Counted from the first letter of the stretch, positions 6,659 through 16,097 are shown. The stretch is 56,620 nt of DNA from Amantichitinum ursilacus (GCF_001294205.1 NZ_LAQT01000034.1:1-56620), one strand, 5' to 3'. Program-made: numbers and translations. Notes: generated by a model not told the origin, from the letters alone.

Positions 6659-8037
6659 AGCACTTGCGCATTGGTTTAACCGCATTGATTGCGTTGGCCA
6701 GCACGGCGCTATTTGCCGCTCAGGCCAACGATCCGGCCCTGATTAAACGCGGCGAATATCTGGCGCGTGCGGCCGATTGTTTTGCCTGTCACACCGCCGA
6801 TAAAACCAGACCGTTGGCGGGCGGCTATGGCATTGATTCGCCATTTGGCACGATCTACACCCCCAATATCACGCCCGATAAAGAAACCGGCATCGGCAAC
6901 TGGAGCGATGATGAGTTTTATCGCGCGTTGCATAACGGCATTGGCAAACACGGCGAACAGTTGTATCCGGCGTTTCCGTATCGCGCCTTTACGCTGATGC
7001 CGCGTGATGACGTGATGGCGATCAAGGCTTATCTGTTTGCCCAGCCGCCGATTCATTACACGCCGCCGCCCACGCAATTGCCGTTTCCGTTTAATCAACG
7101 CTGGTTGATGCTGGGCTGGAAGATGTTCAATTTCCGCGAAGGCGAATTCAAGCCGGAACCCGGCAAGGATGAAACCTGGAATCGTGGCGCATATCTGGTA
7201 GAAGGCCTCGCGCATTGCCAGGAATGTCATACGCCCCGCACCCTGACCATGGGCCTCAATGCCGACAAAGCATTTGGCGGCGGCCGCATCGGCAATTGGC
7301 ATGCGTTTAATATTTCATCGGATAAAACCAGCGGCGTGGGTGGCTGGAGCGATGAAGAACTTATCCAGTATCTGCATACCGGCAAAGCCGATGGCCGCGC
7401 AGCCGCAGCGGGCGGCATGGCCGAAGCGGTGGAAGACAGCCTGCGCTATTTATCGCCCGAAGATTTAAAAGCCATTGTCGGCTATTTGCGCAGCGTGCCA
7501 CCGGTGCATAACCCCAAGGACAATCAATCGCGTTCTACATGGGGTAAAGCGGCCAATGACGAAGTCAGCTTGCGCGGCAAAGCCGGTATTACAGCCAGCA
7601 ATGACGCCAGCGGTGGCGCGGAATTGTTTAGCGCCAATTGCGCCAGTTGCCACAATCCCAGCGGCGCGGGCAGCAGCGATGGCTATTATCCGTCGTTGTT
7701 TCATAACTCGACGGTAGGCGCGCAAAATCCGGCCAATCTGGCGTTGGTGTTATTGAATGGCGTGCATCGCGATATGGGCAACCAGACCGTGTTTATGCCC
7801 AGCTTTGGCGACAAACTGACTGATGCGCAAATTGCCACGCTGACCAATTATTTGCTGGAACGCTTTGGCAATCCGGCTCGCACCGTGGATGCCCATTTTG
7901 TAAAGCGCTTGCACCACCCCGGTAAAGGATCGACCTATCTGATCGTGGCCATTGCGGCCTTTGCCGTGGTGGTGCTCGCGATTATCGCGTCGCTGTGGGC
8001 AATTCGTCGTCGCCCGTTACGGGTATTGCATCACTGA
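6655..8037 (+). CDS. Membrane-anchored triheme cytochrome c subunit of the sugar dehydrogenase
   Basis: 460 residues. Signal peptide MKHLRIGLTALIALASTALFAA; three CXXCH heme sites at 42-46 (CFACH), 188-192 (CQECH) and 329-333 (CASCH); a C-terminal transmembrane helix at ~427-450 followed by positive residues (RRRPLRVLHH). This is the standard layout of the cytochrome subunit in gluconate, sorbitol and FAD-glucose dehydrogenases, which passes electrons from the large subunit to ubiquinone at the periplasmic face of the inner membrane. The start overlaps the upstream stop (ATGA). The gene meets the convergent DUF1501 gene 18 bp beyond its stop. Confidence 0.92.
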   Translation: MKHLRIGLTALIALASTALFAAQANDPALIKRGEYLARAADCFACHTADKTRPLAGGYGIDSPFGTIYTPNITPDKETGIGNWSDDEFYRALHNGIGKHGEQLYPAFPYRAFTLMPRDDVMAIKAYLFAQPPIHYTPPPTQLPFPFNQRWLMLGWKMFNFREGEFKPEPGKDETWNRGAYLVEGLAHCQECHTPRTLTMGLNADKAFGGGRIGNWHAFNISSDKTSGVGGWSDEELIQYLHTGKADGRAAAAGGMAEAVEDSLRYLSPEDLKAIVGYLRSVPPVHNPKDNQSRSTWGKAANDEVSLRGKAGITASNDASGGAELFSANCASCHNPSGAGSSDGYYPSLFHNSTVGAQNPANLALVLLNGVHRDMGNQTVFMPSFGDKLTDAQIATLTNYLLERFGNPARTVDAHFVKRLHHPGKGSTYLIVAIAAFAVVVLAIIASLWAIRRRPLRVLHH

Positions 8038-8041
8038 TTAA

Positions 8042-8057
8042 AACGCAGCACTGCGTT
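8042..8057. terminator. Small hairpin at a convergent junction
   Basis: AACGCAG-CA-CTGCGTT, a perfect 7-bp stem in the 18-bp gap between the cytochrome stop and the DUF1501 stop, overlapping the latter. No long T-run, so termination is only possible. Confidence 0.35.
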
Positions 8058-9426
8058 AGCCCATAAACCCGACACTGGCCGGCCAACCCGCATTGGTAAA
8101 GCTGGCCAGATTGGGCACCACACTGCTTAATTGCGTGGGCGTAACGCCAAACCACGTGGCCAGCGTGGCGACATACTGGTCCACCGAGGTGGTGGGTATC
8201 CAGCGCCCTTCTTTGGTGGTGTCATCCGGGCCGCCCAGAACATGTTGCGGAAAGCGGCCGTAATACTGCTTGCCTTTGACCGCCCCACCCATAATCAGAT
8301 GATGGCCACCCCAGGCGTGATCGCTGCCTGCGGTGGAATTGGGTTTAAGCGTGCGGGCAAAATCCGACATGGTGGCGGTGGTGACATTGCTGCCCAGTCC
8401 CAGACTGCCAATGGCGTTATTGAAGGTGGCCAACGCATTACCCAATTGGCCGTACAAGGTGTTTTGCACATTCAATTGATCGCCATGCGTGTCGTAGCCA
8501 CCTTGCGACACAAAATACACCTGGCGTGATAACCCCAACTTGGCGCGTTGTTCAATCAACATGGCCACCGTCATTAATTGGAGGGCAATCGAAGAAGTCT
8601 GGCCGGCAAACAAGGGCCGCACCGTTGACGTGGCGTTATTAACAATCGGATTAACCAGCGCGCTATTGGCCAGCGCCGATTGTTTGATCTGGCCATCAAT
8701 ATTGCGCAAGCGCGTATTGCCGGTTTGCCCCGCCAATGCCGCCACCGCGCCTTGCAAAGACGTATTGGCGTAGCTGAGACCAAATGATCCCCCCGCCGTC
8801 GGCACTGCCAATGGGCGGGTATTTTTGCCCAGCGTAAAAATACTATTGCCCGCCAGCGTAATCACCGGCGGCACCGTGCCCGCACCGGCATTCACCGCAT
8901 CGGCCACGCGCCCGCCCCAACCGCTGCTTTCAACGCCCTGCGGCGCAATGCCGGTGGTTTGCCATTGCTGTTGCTGGTCGATATGCGAATACAGATTGGC
9001 AGGCAATTTGTAGCCCGCGGTTTTTAACTGCGCTTGCGTGGTCGGCTTGGCCAACGGGCCGGCATTAAACTGGATCGCCAATTGCCCGGCATCCCATAAC
9101 GGCGCGAGTGCGGCCAATGCAGGATGCAAGCCGAATTGCTGCACGCCATTCATGGTATTGGCGTTAATTGCGGCCGGATTGGCCAACGGCGTTAGCTGCG
9201 CCTGCGGAATCGCCAATGCGCCACGCACACCGGCGTAGGTGGCATACGCGCTGGCGTCGTACGGAATGATCATGTTGTTGGAATCATTGCCGCCGTACAA
9301 AAACACGATGACCAACGCCTTGTAATCACTGGCGCTATCGGCAAAGGCGCTGTTCAAGGACAACTGGCTTAGTGCGGCCAACATGCCGGCGCTGCCCGCG
9401 CCTTTTAAAAAATGACGACGGTTCAT
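8056..9426 (-). CDS. DUF1501 Tat-exported protein, pair 1
   Basis: 456 residues. The twin-arginine signal (NRRHFLKGAG, then a hydrophobic stretch ending NSAFA) predicts folded export. DUF1501 motifs are present: VFLYGGNDSNNMIIPYD near the mature N-terminus, GGYDTHGDQ mid-protein, and DHAWGGHHLIMGGAVKGKQYYG followed by GRWIPTTSVDQY. DUF1501 is related to the alkaline phosphatase/sulfatase superfamily, and the Asp/Asn/His-rich motifs suggest metal binding; the substrate is unknown. Its ATG shares one base with the stop of the upstream DUF1800 gene (TAATG), so the two are coupled. A paralogue lies at 12007-13377. Confidence 0.9.
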   Translation of the reverse strand: MNRRHFLKGAGSAGMLAALSQLSLNSAFADSASDYKALVIVFLYGGNDSNNMIIPYDASAYATYAGVRGALAIPQAQLTPLANPAAINANTMNGVQQFGLHPALAALAPLWDAGQLAIQFNAGPLAKPTTQAQLKTAGYKLPANLYSHIDQQQQWQTTGIAPQGVESSGWGGRVADAVNAGAGTVPPVITLAGNSIFTLGKNTRPLAVPTAGGSFGLSYANTSLQGAVAALAGQTGNTRLRNIDGQIKQSALANSALVNPIVNNATSTVRPLFAGQTSSIALQLMTVAMLIEQRAKLGLSRQVYFVSQGGYDTHGDQLNVQNTLYGQLGNALATFNNAIGSLGLGSNVTTATMSDFARTLKPNSTAGSDHAWGGHHLIMGGAVKGKQYYGRFPQHVLGGPDDTTKEGRWIPTTSVDQYVATLATWFGVTPTQLSSVVPNLASFTNAGWPASVGFMG

Positions 9427-11201
9427 TAGCGTTGTACCTCGTAAAGCGGCGATGTCGCGATCAGATATGCGACCGTGCGCGCGGGCAATTGCGGATTGGC
9501 GGCGATGGCTTTGGCGGTCAGCGCTTTCACTTGCGCCACAATGGTGGCGTGGGCGTCTGCGGGCAGATCATCGTGCAATAACACGGCCGCCATTTGATTG
9601 ACCAATTGATCCGGATCGGTAATCGGTACCCAGCTGGCAAAATCAATTCGGGTGCCGATGGAGCCGGTGACGCTGCTATCCGCGCCGACACCATTGGTTT
9701 GCAATACATAAGCGCCCACGGCATTCATGCGCGCCAAAGCGCTGCTGGTATCCAGAATGCCGAATTCGGGGCCGTACAAATCAGCCGCGCCCGGTGCGCG
9801 ATATTGCGGCGAATAAAAATTGAACACTGACGGCGAGGCGTAAATGTTTTGCGACATGCCCGCTACTGCACTGCGCGGCGCCATGCCATCGCTATTGGCG
9901 CCCAGGGTACGCAACAGGCTGGCGATAAACAATGCGGGCTCGCGCAGATGGCCATAACCGGCATCGGCGACATTGCCGCCACGCGCTTCCGGGTCTAACA
10001 AAATGGCTTTGATCACGGCTTTCAGATCGCCGCGCACGCCGCTGCCATTGTTATCAAAAGCAGCGCTGACGCGTGCCACATAGGCCGGGCTGGGATTGCT
10101 GGTCACCAGTTTCTGGATGAGTTGCTTGCCCACAAACGGGCCCACGTTGGGGTGGTTGAAAATAATATCGAGCGCGCCATCCAGATCTTGCTGTGCCGTC
10201 TGGCCTGCGGGCAGCGTTTTGCCATCCAGCAGCACTTTGACGTCAACGTCGTGCTGCGTGTCAAACGCCACCATCTTGCCCGCGCGGTTAGTGGGATTGG
10301 TCCATTTGGACGTCGCGCCCGGCAGCGGCGGAAAAGTCCATCCCGTCATTGCGCGCGCCATGGCGGTAATTTCGGCCTGGCCATAGGTGGGCACCGCATC
10401 GCCATTGCTGTCGGTTTGCACGCTGCCATCGGCATTGAGTTTTTCCAGGCCGATGGTAAACAACTGCATTAATTCACGCGCGTAATTCTCATTGGCCTGT
10501 ATGCCTTTGGCGGCATTGGGTTTGCCGTTATTGACCATATTCAGCCAGCTGCCCATTACCGGATGCAAAGTCACATCGCGCATCAAATCACGGAAATTGC
10601 CGAAGGCATCATTCAACAGCATATTCTGATAATCTGCCTGGGCATAAGCTTCATAGCCCGAGGTCACAAACAATTGCGATAACGCAAAGGCCACGCGCTG
10701 GCGTAATTGGTCTGGTCCGTTAATTGCATTAACAAAGAACTTTCGCTGTACCTGGGTTAACCCGTAATAATCGCGGCTGCAATTCTTGAGCATTAATGGG
10801 TCGGTGGATTGCGCCACAATCGAGGCATCCGTCGCGCAACTGCCCTGCGTGGACGGATTAACGTAAAAGAAACCGGAATAGCCGGTGCTGGCAATGCCGA
10901 ATTGTTTGGTCAGCCATTGATTGGCGCTGCCGGATTGCAATTCGGCAAGGCTGGCGGTGGTGGCACCAAAGGTGGCTTGTTCCAGAAAGCGCTGGGCGTC
11001 CTGTTTAGAAGAAAACATCACATCGCTATTGCTGCTGCCCGTGCCGCCATTACCGCCGCCATTGGCGCCATTGCCCGCGGCCACATTGCCACTGCCGCCG
11101 CTATCGCCACTGCCCCCACCACCGCCGCACGCGGCCAAAGCCAGTGCGAGCGCCAGCGTACACCAGACGTGCAAGCCCGCACGCCGTGCCTGATCCGACA
11201 T
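9426..11201 (-). CDS. DUF1800 lipoprotein, pair 1
   Basis: 591 residues. Lipobox LAAC with Cys25, then a Gly/Ser/Asn-rich linker of ~40 residues, then the DUF1800 domain: QDAQRFLEQATFGAT at the start, ANENYARELMQLFTIG in the middle, PSVFNFYSPQY and a C-terminal YLIATSPLYEVQR. DUF1800 has no established activity and is almost always followed by DUF1501, as here. Lipid anchoring would place it in the periplasm or at the outer membrane with its Tat-exported partner. Start chosen at the ATG preceded by AAAGGGGAT; a TTG seven codons earlier lacks a site. Codon use is mixed, unlike pair 2. Confidence 0.9.
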   Translation of the reverse strand: MSDQARRAGLHVWCTLALALALAACGGGGGSGDSGGSGNVAAGNGANGGGNGGTGSSNSDVMFSSKQDAQRFLEQATFGATTASLAELQSGSANQWLTKQFGIASTGYSGFFYVNPSTQGSCATDASIVAQSTDPLMLKNCSRDYYGLTQVQRKFFVNAINGPDQLRQRVAFALSQLFVTSGYEAYAQADYQNMLLNDAFGNFRDLMRDVTLHPVMGSWLNMVNNGKPNAAKGIQANENYARELMQLFTIGLEKLNADGSVQTDSNGDAVPTYGQAEITAMARAMTGWTFPPLPGATSKWTNPTNRAGKMVAFDTQHDVDVKVLLDGKTLPAGQTAQQDLDGALDIIFNHPNVGPFVGKQLIQKLVTSNPSPAYVARVSAAFDNNGSGVRGDLKAVIKAILLDPEARGGNVADAGYGHLREPALFIASLLRTLGANSDGMAPRSAVAGMSQNIYASPSVFNFYSPQYRAPGAADLYGPEFGILDTSSALARMNAVGAYVLQTNGVGADSSVTGSIGTRIDFASWVPITDPDQLVNQMAAVLLHDDLPADAHATIVAQVKALTAKAIAANPQLPARTVAYLIATSPLYEVQR

Positions 11202-11945
11202 AGCCCTATCCCCTTTAATCAATACATGCTGAATAACGCTGATCGCAGATCAATGGCAAAGCGGTGATTGCCTTTTATCACCGACCGATGCAGGGTCGGA
11301 TTGATCTTTTGCGTCGCGTTTTTACCGGGTTTATTTAGGCAGCAGCCTATGGATACAGAAAGACATTCAAGATGAGTGGCCGATACAAACAGACAGATTA
11401 CCGGGTGTATAGCCAGCAACAATTAGCGCTTCATGACGCTGTAATAAGGGCTGCCGTAGATGGGCAGGCCTGCCCAAAATCGGCAGTTGCCAATGCAGGT
11501 TGATCACGTTATACGCGCGCAATCCCACGTGGACTGGCCCATCAATCCGGTTTGGCGGCAATGGCTTGCGCTCAATATATTGCTGCGCACTATTGGGCCA
11601 AATACGCTAATCAATATAGCGGCAGCGCCGCGTGGCCAATTGGCAAGCGGCTTTCGCTGTCATTGATTGCAATCGACCGTACAAATCATCGCCATCAGTA
11701 ATGCAAACCGATCTTGCCAATTGCGCAATCTGCATTACAAAGAGAGCTGCGCTTTGTGGATCGTCAAGGATCAATACGGATGGCAACAGCGCCGTATTTC
11801 GCACAGGCGCAAGCGCGGGCTCAATGACAACAAGATGGGCAACGCAAAGCCGCTGCCACTGGCGGCCGGCGCGGAGCTTCAGCCACTTTTTAACTGGCGT
11901 TGCCCACCCACCCGGACGGCGCAAGCGCGACTACACGCCACCAAT
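11202..11945. other. 744-bp intergenic region without a recognisable gene
   Basis: Lies between the start of DUF1800 pair 1 and the terminator of DUF1501 pair 2, both on the minus strand, so it must hold the promoter of pair 1. A perfect GGGCAGGCCTGCCC palindrome is at 11462-11475. Open frames of 60-105 codons on both strands show no ribosome site or family resemblance. The stretch is more AT-rich than its surroundings; a decayed gene is possible, but I see no similarity. Confidence 0.5.
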
Positions 11946-11980
11946 AAAAAACGGCCGTGATTGCTCACGGCCGTTTTGTT
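11946..11980 (-). terminator. Terminator downstream of DUF1501 pair 2
   Basis: Perfect stem AAAACGGCCGTGA/TCACGGCCGTTTT with TTGC loop. On the minus strand it ends in TTTTTATT, 27 nt after the DUF1501 stop. Confidence 0.88.
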
Positions 11981-12006
11981 TCCAGACTGCGGTTTGCGTT
12001 AGCGAC

Positions 12007-13377
12007 TTAACCCATAAAGCCCAGGTTAGCCGGCCAGCCTGCGGCGGTAAACGTCGACAGATTAGGCGCCACAGAAGCCAGTTGCGCGGTGGGCACGCCC
12101 AGCCAGGTGGCCAGCGTGGCCGCGTATTGCTCCACCGAAGTGGTCGGAATCCAGCGGCCTTCCGACGAGTAATCATTCGGGCCAGCCAGTTGATGGGTCG
12201 GGAACGTACCGTAGTAGTTCTTGCCTTTGACCGCACCACCCAGAATGAACTGGTGACCGCCCCATGCGTGGTCGGCACCACCGGTGGAGTTCGGCTTGAA
12301 GGTACGACCGAAGTCCGACATGGTGGCCACCGTCACATTGTTGGCGAGGCCCAGCGAGTTCATTGCATTCATGAAGGTAGCTACGCTGGTGCCCAGCGCG
12401 GTGTACAAACCTTGTTGCGTGGCCAGCTGGTCGGTGTGGGTATCAAAACCACCCAGCGACACAAAGAACACCTGACGAGATTGCGCCAGCTTGGCGCGGC
12501 TTTCGATCAGCATGGCCACGGTGGCCAGCTGCACGGCAATGGCGCTGGTCTGGCCGGAGAACATGGCTTTGACGGCCGAGCTGCTGTTGTTGATGATCGG
12601 GCTGATGGTGGAGCTGGCCGCCAGCGCTGCATTCTTGATCGAAACCTGAGCCAGTTCGAGCTGCGACGAAGCCAGATTACGTAAACCGATTTCCGAGCCG
12701 GCCAGGTAAGCATCGCCCCACAGCGGCGAGAACACGCTGCCATAAGTGGGCACCGACAACGGACGCAGGCTATCGCCTTGCGTGAGAATCGAGTTGCCCG
12801 ACACGCTGATCACCGGAGAAATGCCGCTCAGGTTAGCGCCGACGTGTTCTGCGGCGCGGCCACCCCAGCCAGCGCGGATCATGCCCAGCGCATCGGTGCC
12901 GGTGGCTTGCCATTGCTGTTGTTGGTCAGCGTGCGAAAACAGGTTGGTCGGCAGGGTTGCGGTGCCTGCCACGATCTGGGCACGGGTGGTGGGTGCTGCC
13001 AGCGGGCCGGTATTGAACTGCACCGCCATCTGGCCCGCGTCCCAGAACGACTTCAGCGGAGACAGCGCGGGGTGCAGGGCAAACTGGGTAACGCCTGCGG
13101 TCTTGGCGGTGTTAAGGCCAGTGCTGGGATTGCTCAGCGGCACCAGGCTGCTTTGCGCCAGAGCCAGGCCACCGCGGATGTTGGCGTAGTTGGTGTAGCT
13201 GGCGCTGTCGTAGGGGATGATCATGTTGTTGGAGTCGTTGCCGCCAAACAAAAACACGCACACCAGGGCTTTGTAATCGGAGCTGGTATCCGCCAGGGCT
13301 TTCAGTGCGCCCAGTTGGCTCATTGCGGCAACCATGCCAACACCACCAGCGCCTTTCAGGAATTTTCTGCGATTCAT
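12007..13377 (-). CDS. DUF1501 Tat-exported protein, pair 2
   Basis: 456 residues, same length and layout as the pair 1 paralogue: Tat signal NRRKFLKGAGGVGM, FLFGGNDSNNMIIPYDS, GGFDTHTDQLA, DHAWGGHQFILGGAVKGKNYYG, RWIPTTSVEQY, C-terminal GWPANLGFMG. Function unknown; alkaline-phosphatase-like fold by family. Start at the ATG 13377, where the Tat signal begins, with GAGG 10 nt upstream; a longer frame to 13440 adds 21 residues without support. Its codons are the preferred, mostly C/G-ending ones with little variation, suggesting higher expression than pair 1. The DUF1800 partner starts 302 bp upstream instead of overlapping. Confidence 0.9.
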   Translation of the reverse strand: MNRRKFLKGAGGVGMVAAMSQLGALKALADTSSDYKALVCVFLFGGNDSNNMIIPYDSASYTNYANIRGGLALAQSSLVPLSNPSTGLNTAKTAGVTQFALHPALSPLKSFWDAGQMAVQFNTGPLAAPTTRAQIVAGTATLPTNLFSHADQQQQWQATGTDALGMIRAGWGGRAAEHVGANLSGISPVISVSGNSILTQGDSLRPLSVPTYGSVFSPLWGDAYLAGSEIGLRNLASSQLELAQVSIKNAALAASSTISPIINNSSSAVKAMFSGQTSAIAVQLATVAMLIESRAKLAQSRQVFFVSLGGFDTHTDQLATQQGLYTALGTSVATFMNAMNSLGLANNVTVATMSDFGRTFKPNSTGGADHAWGGHQFILGGAVKGKNYYGTFPTHQLAGPNDYSSEGRWIPTTSVEQYAATLATWLGVPTAQLASVAPNLSTFTAAGWPANLGFMG

Positions 13378-13430
13378 ATCTGCCAAACCTCGTAAATGGG
13401 CGACGTCCAGGACGCCAAAGTCTTTAAGGG
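13374..13430 (-). pseudogene. Possible vestigial DUF1800 C-terminus
   Basis: On the minus strand a 20-codon open stretch ends in TLASWTSPIYEVWQI and a TGA that overlaps the DUF1501 start (ATGA). TSPIYEV matches the end of pair 1 DUF1800 (TSPLYEVQR), and TTTACGAGGT is identical in both, at the same distance from the DUF1501 ATG. It may be the tail of a lost DUF1800 gene once coupled to this DUF1501. The alternative is that only the GAGG ribosome site was conserved. Confidence 0.35.
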
Positions 13431-13679
13431 GGCGGCTCACTCATTCACTGCGTCTTGCTGATCTCTGCCGCGTTGGTGCTATTAGGCCCGAGTATCAGTG
13501 TTTTCTTAACCAGGTCGATACCTGGGGACGCTGTAAGCTTGGTGAGTAAGGCGCAAAACCGGGGGCGTGGCGGGCTGGTTTTTAAATGGTGCCAGCGTCG
13601 CGTTGCCACTTTAAAATCAAGGGTTTACATCTGGATTCGGCGGGGGCCGACACCCCGAGGGGTATCGGCATCGCCACAT
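13378..13679. other. 302-bp spacer inside DUF1800-DUF1501 pair 2
   Basis: Separates the pair 2 genes, which overlap in pair 1. Apart from the possible DUF1800 tail at 13374-13430 I see no gene and no strong terminator, so both genes could still be read on one transcript or from a promoter inside the spacer. Confidence 0.5.
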
Positions 13680-15428
13680 TTACTTCTGGATTTCGTATTG
13701 CGGGGACGTCGAGATCAGGTACACGCAGTAAGAAGCGAGCATGGTCGGGTGCGCTTTGATCTGTGCATCGCTATACATGTTCAGGTAGCGCATGATCGCG
13801 GCCTTGCCTGCGGCGGAGAGCGAACCGTGCAGCAGCAGATCATTGAACTTGTCCACTGCGGCGCTGCGGTCGGTCAGCGCGCCGAATTTGGTCAGGTCAA
13901 TGTGCGTGCCGATCGAGTTGGTGATCGATGCATCAGCACCCACACCGCCCAGGAAGAACATCTGCACTGCATAGTTGGAGCGATTGATCTGGCTGGCGGT
14001 ATTCAGCACACCAAACTCAGGGCCGTTGACGCTGGTGCCCGGAGCAACATAAGCCGGCGAGTAAAAGTTGAACACCGACGGCGACATGAACACGGCTTCA
14101 CCTTGCTGGCCGCTCCAGTAGTTGGGGCCCATGCCATCGGTGGTGCCACCCAGGGTGCGCATCAGGCTGATCATGTACTGGGTCGGTTCACGCAGGCGGC
14201 CGTAGCTGCTGGCGGTCTTGACGTCACCACGCGCTTCCGGATCGGTCAGGATGGCGGTCACGACTGCGGCCAGGTTACCGCGCACGCCGGCACCATCGTT
14301 ATTCCAGACTGCGCTGACACGCGATACATAAGCCGGGGTCGGGTTGCTGGTGACCAGTTTCTGAATCAGTTGCTTGCCAATGAACGGCGCCACGCTGGGG
14401 TAGCTGGTGGCTGCATTAACGGCTGCTTTGACGTCCGACAACGCGCTGCCGCCTGCAGCGATCTTGTAGCCGCCCAGAACGACTTTGGCGTCGGTATCGT
14501 GGTGTGCTTCGATCGCCACCATCTGGCCTGCGTGGACGACGGTGCCTTGCCAGGTCACTTTGCCGCCCGGTGCAGCCGGGTAGGTCCAGCCGGTAAAGGC
14601 ACGCGCCATGGCGGTGACTTGCGCCTGGGTATACACCGGCAGCGGCTTGCCGTGCGCATCCAGTTTGACGCTGCCGTCATAGTTGAGCTGGCTGGTGCCG
14701 GTGGTAAACAGCTGCAGAAATTCGCGAGCGTAGTTTTCGTTGGCCTGAATGCCCTTGGCGGCGTTGGGCTTGTCGTTGTTAACCATATCCAGCCAGTCGC
14801 CCATGGTCGGGTGCAGGGTGGTGGTCAGCATCAGGTTGCTGTACGTATCAAACGCATGATTCAGCAACATGTTTTGATAATCAGCCTGAGCGTAAGCCTC
14901 GTAACCCGAAGTCACCAGAATTTGCGACAAAGCAAACGCAACGCGTTGGCGCAGCTGGTCTTTGCCGCTCACGGCGTTGGTAAAGAACTGACGTTGCACA
15001 GCAGCCGGCGTGAAAATGTCACGCGCGCAGTTCTTCAGCTTGAGCGCGTCGGTCTCGTATTTGACGACGTTAACTTCTTTGTTGCAGGCGACACCAGAAC
15101 CCGGGTTTACGTAGTAGGTACCTTTGTAACCGGTGGCCGGGGTAGCGATCTGTGCTGCAATCCAGCCCTTGATACCCAGACGTTGCACGTTGGCAATGTC
15201 AGCTTCGGTAGGGCCGAAGGTGGCTTGTTCCAGCAGACGTTGCGCATCGGCACGAGTCACCGTGGCGACGGCGGTTTCTTGTTTGGTTTGCAGATTCTGG
15301 CTGCTGTCCTGGTTGCTGCCGATCTCGCTGCTACCACCACCACAGGCGGCCAGTGCGGCGGTCAGAGTCAACACAGCTGCGCTGCGAAGGGCGTTCGTAC
15401 CGCGCAAAACTTCAAATCGAAAATCCAT
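13680..15428 (-). CDS. DUF1800 lipoprotein, pair 2
   Basis: 582 residues. Lipobox LAAC with Cys29, short Ser/Gly/Gln linker, then DUF1800: ADAQRLLEQATFGPT, ANENYAREFLQLFTTG, SPSVFNFYSPAY and C-terminal VYLISTSPQYEIQK. It is a clear paralogue of 9426-11201 but has a shorter linker and uses strongly biased codons. Lipid-anchored, periplasm-facing location is inferred from the lipobox. GGAGC lies 7 nt before the ATG. Function unknown; the constant DUF1501 neighbour implies a two-protein unit. A 682-codon open frame on the other strand is an artefact of codon bias. Confidence 0.9.
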   Translation of the reverse strand: MDFRFEVLRGTNALRSAAVLTLTAALAACGGGSSEIGSNQDSSQNLQTKQETAVATVTRADAQRLLEQATFGPTEADIANVQRLGIKGWIAAQIATPATGYKGTYYVNPGSGVACNKEVNVVKYETDALKLKNCARDIFTPAAVQRQFFTNAVSGKDQLRQRVAFALSQILVTSGYEAYAQADYQNMLLNHAFDTYSNLMLTTTLHPTMGDWLDMVNNDKPNAAKGIQANENYAREFLQLFTTGTSQLNYDGSVKLDAHGKPLPVYTQAQVTAMARAFTGWTYPAAPGGKVTWQGTVVHAGQMVAIEAHHDTDAKVVLGGYKIAAGGSALSDVKAAVNAATSYPSVAPFIGKQLIQKLVTSNPTPAYVSRVSAVWNNDGAGVRGNLAAVVTAILTDPEARGDVKTASSYGRLREPTQYMISLMRTLGGTTDGMGPNYWSGQQGEAVFMSPSVFNFYSPAYVAPGTSVNGPEFGVLNTASQINRSNYAVQMFFLGGVGADASITNSIGTHIDLTKFGALTDRSAAVDKFNDLLLHGSLSAAGKAAIMRYLNMYSDAQIKAHPTMLASYCVYLISTSPQYEIQK

Positions 15429-16097
15429 TGTGTAGCTCCATTGCGTGGGGCGGCGTCTTTCGCTGTGGGCTTGGTAGCCGGTGCCGCGATGGACCGTATT
15501 TAGCCTGAAGCATCAGTATTTCAGGAATACCTGATGGACAACCGGCGCTACAAAGCAGACCAAAGCGATGACGCTGCGCTTACGCAATTTCTTTACTGCA
15601 ATTACCTATTCTTGCTTTTTTTGTAAAAATACGACCTACTGACCTCGAAAATATGCAACACAAGCCCATGAATTTATTGGTAAAAATTCACGTTGACCTA
15701 ATCTTACAAATATCGTGTGCAAATTCACAGATTACATCAAAAATAAGAATTGACAGAAAAGTTGGGCTTTTGCTCGTAAGTGAACCACCCTTCCCCAGGG
15801 TGGTACCTGGGAGGAATGAAAGCAGGCAATTGCGGGACGAACGGTCGGTTTTCCGCTCGTCACGCGGCATTACAAGCGGTTGAAACAATGGAAAAATTCT
15901 GAAAAAAATGCAAAAACCATCCGGTCAGGGTATCGCCACGTGTCCGGCGTACATCCGTCCAGTTGGTCAGGGCATAAAAAAAACCCAGGAGGGCTCCTGG
16001 GTTTTGTCAGCTTGGGGAGTGATGTCGTCAGAAAGACATATTGGCCGCACTCAACCTTTCGGATTGTTCACGGCAAAAAGATTTGTATCAGACAACT
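15429..16097. other. 669-bp intergenic region
   Basis: Contains the promoter region of DUF1800 pair 2; 15590-15760 is notably AT-rich. A perfect CCACCCT-TCCCC-AGGGTGG hairpin is at 15785-15803 and a terminator at ~15975. No credible gene: the short frames across it lack ribosome sites and family features. Confidence 0.5.
15975..16005 (-). terminator. Terminator of the surface-antigen-like gene
   Basis: AAAACCCAGGAG-GG-CTCCTGGGTTTT stem. On the minus strand it is followed by eight T and lies ~95 nt after the stop at 16098. Confidence 0.85.

Noticed and set aside
11632-12684. 350-codon plus-strand frame over the 3' part of DUF1501 pair 2 and the spacer
   Set aside because: It runs through a terminator and then antisense to DUF1501, with no ribosome site or family resemblance.
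13455-15503. 682-codon open frame on the plus strand opposite DUF1800 pair 2
   Set aside because: It is antisense to a well-supported gene, rich in His/Gly/Arg/Val with no domain, and has no ribosome site. It is open because of the strong codon bias of the real gene.
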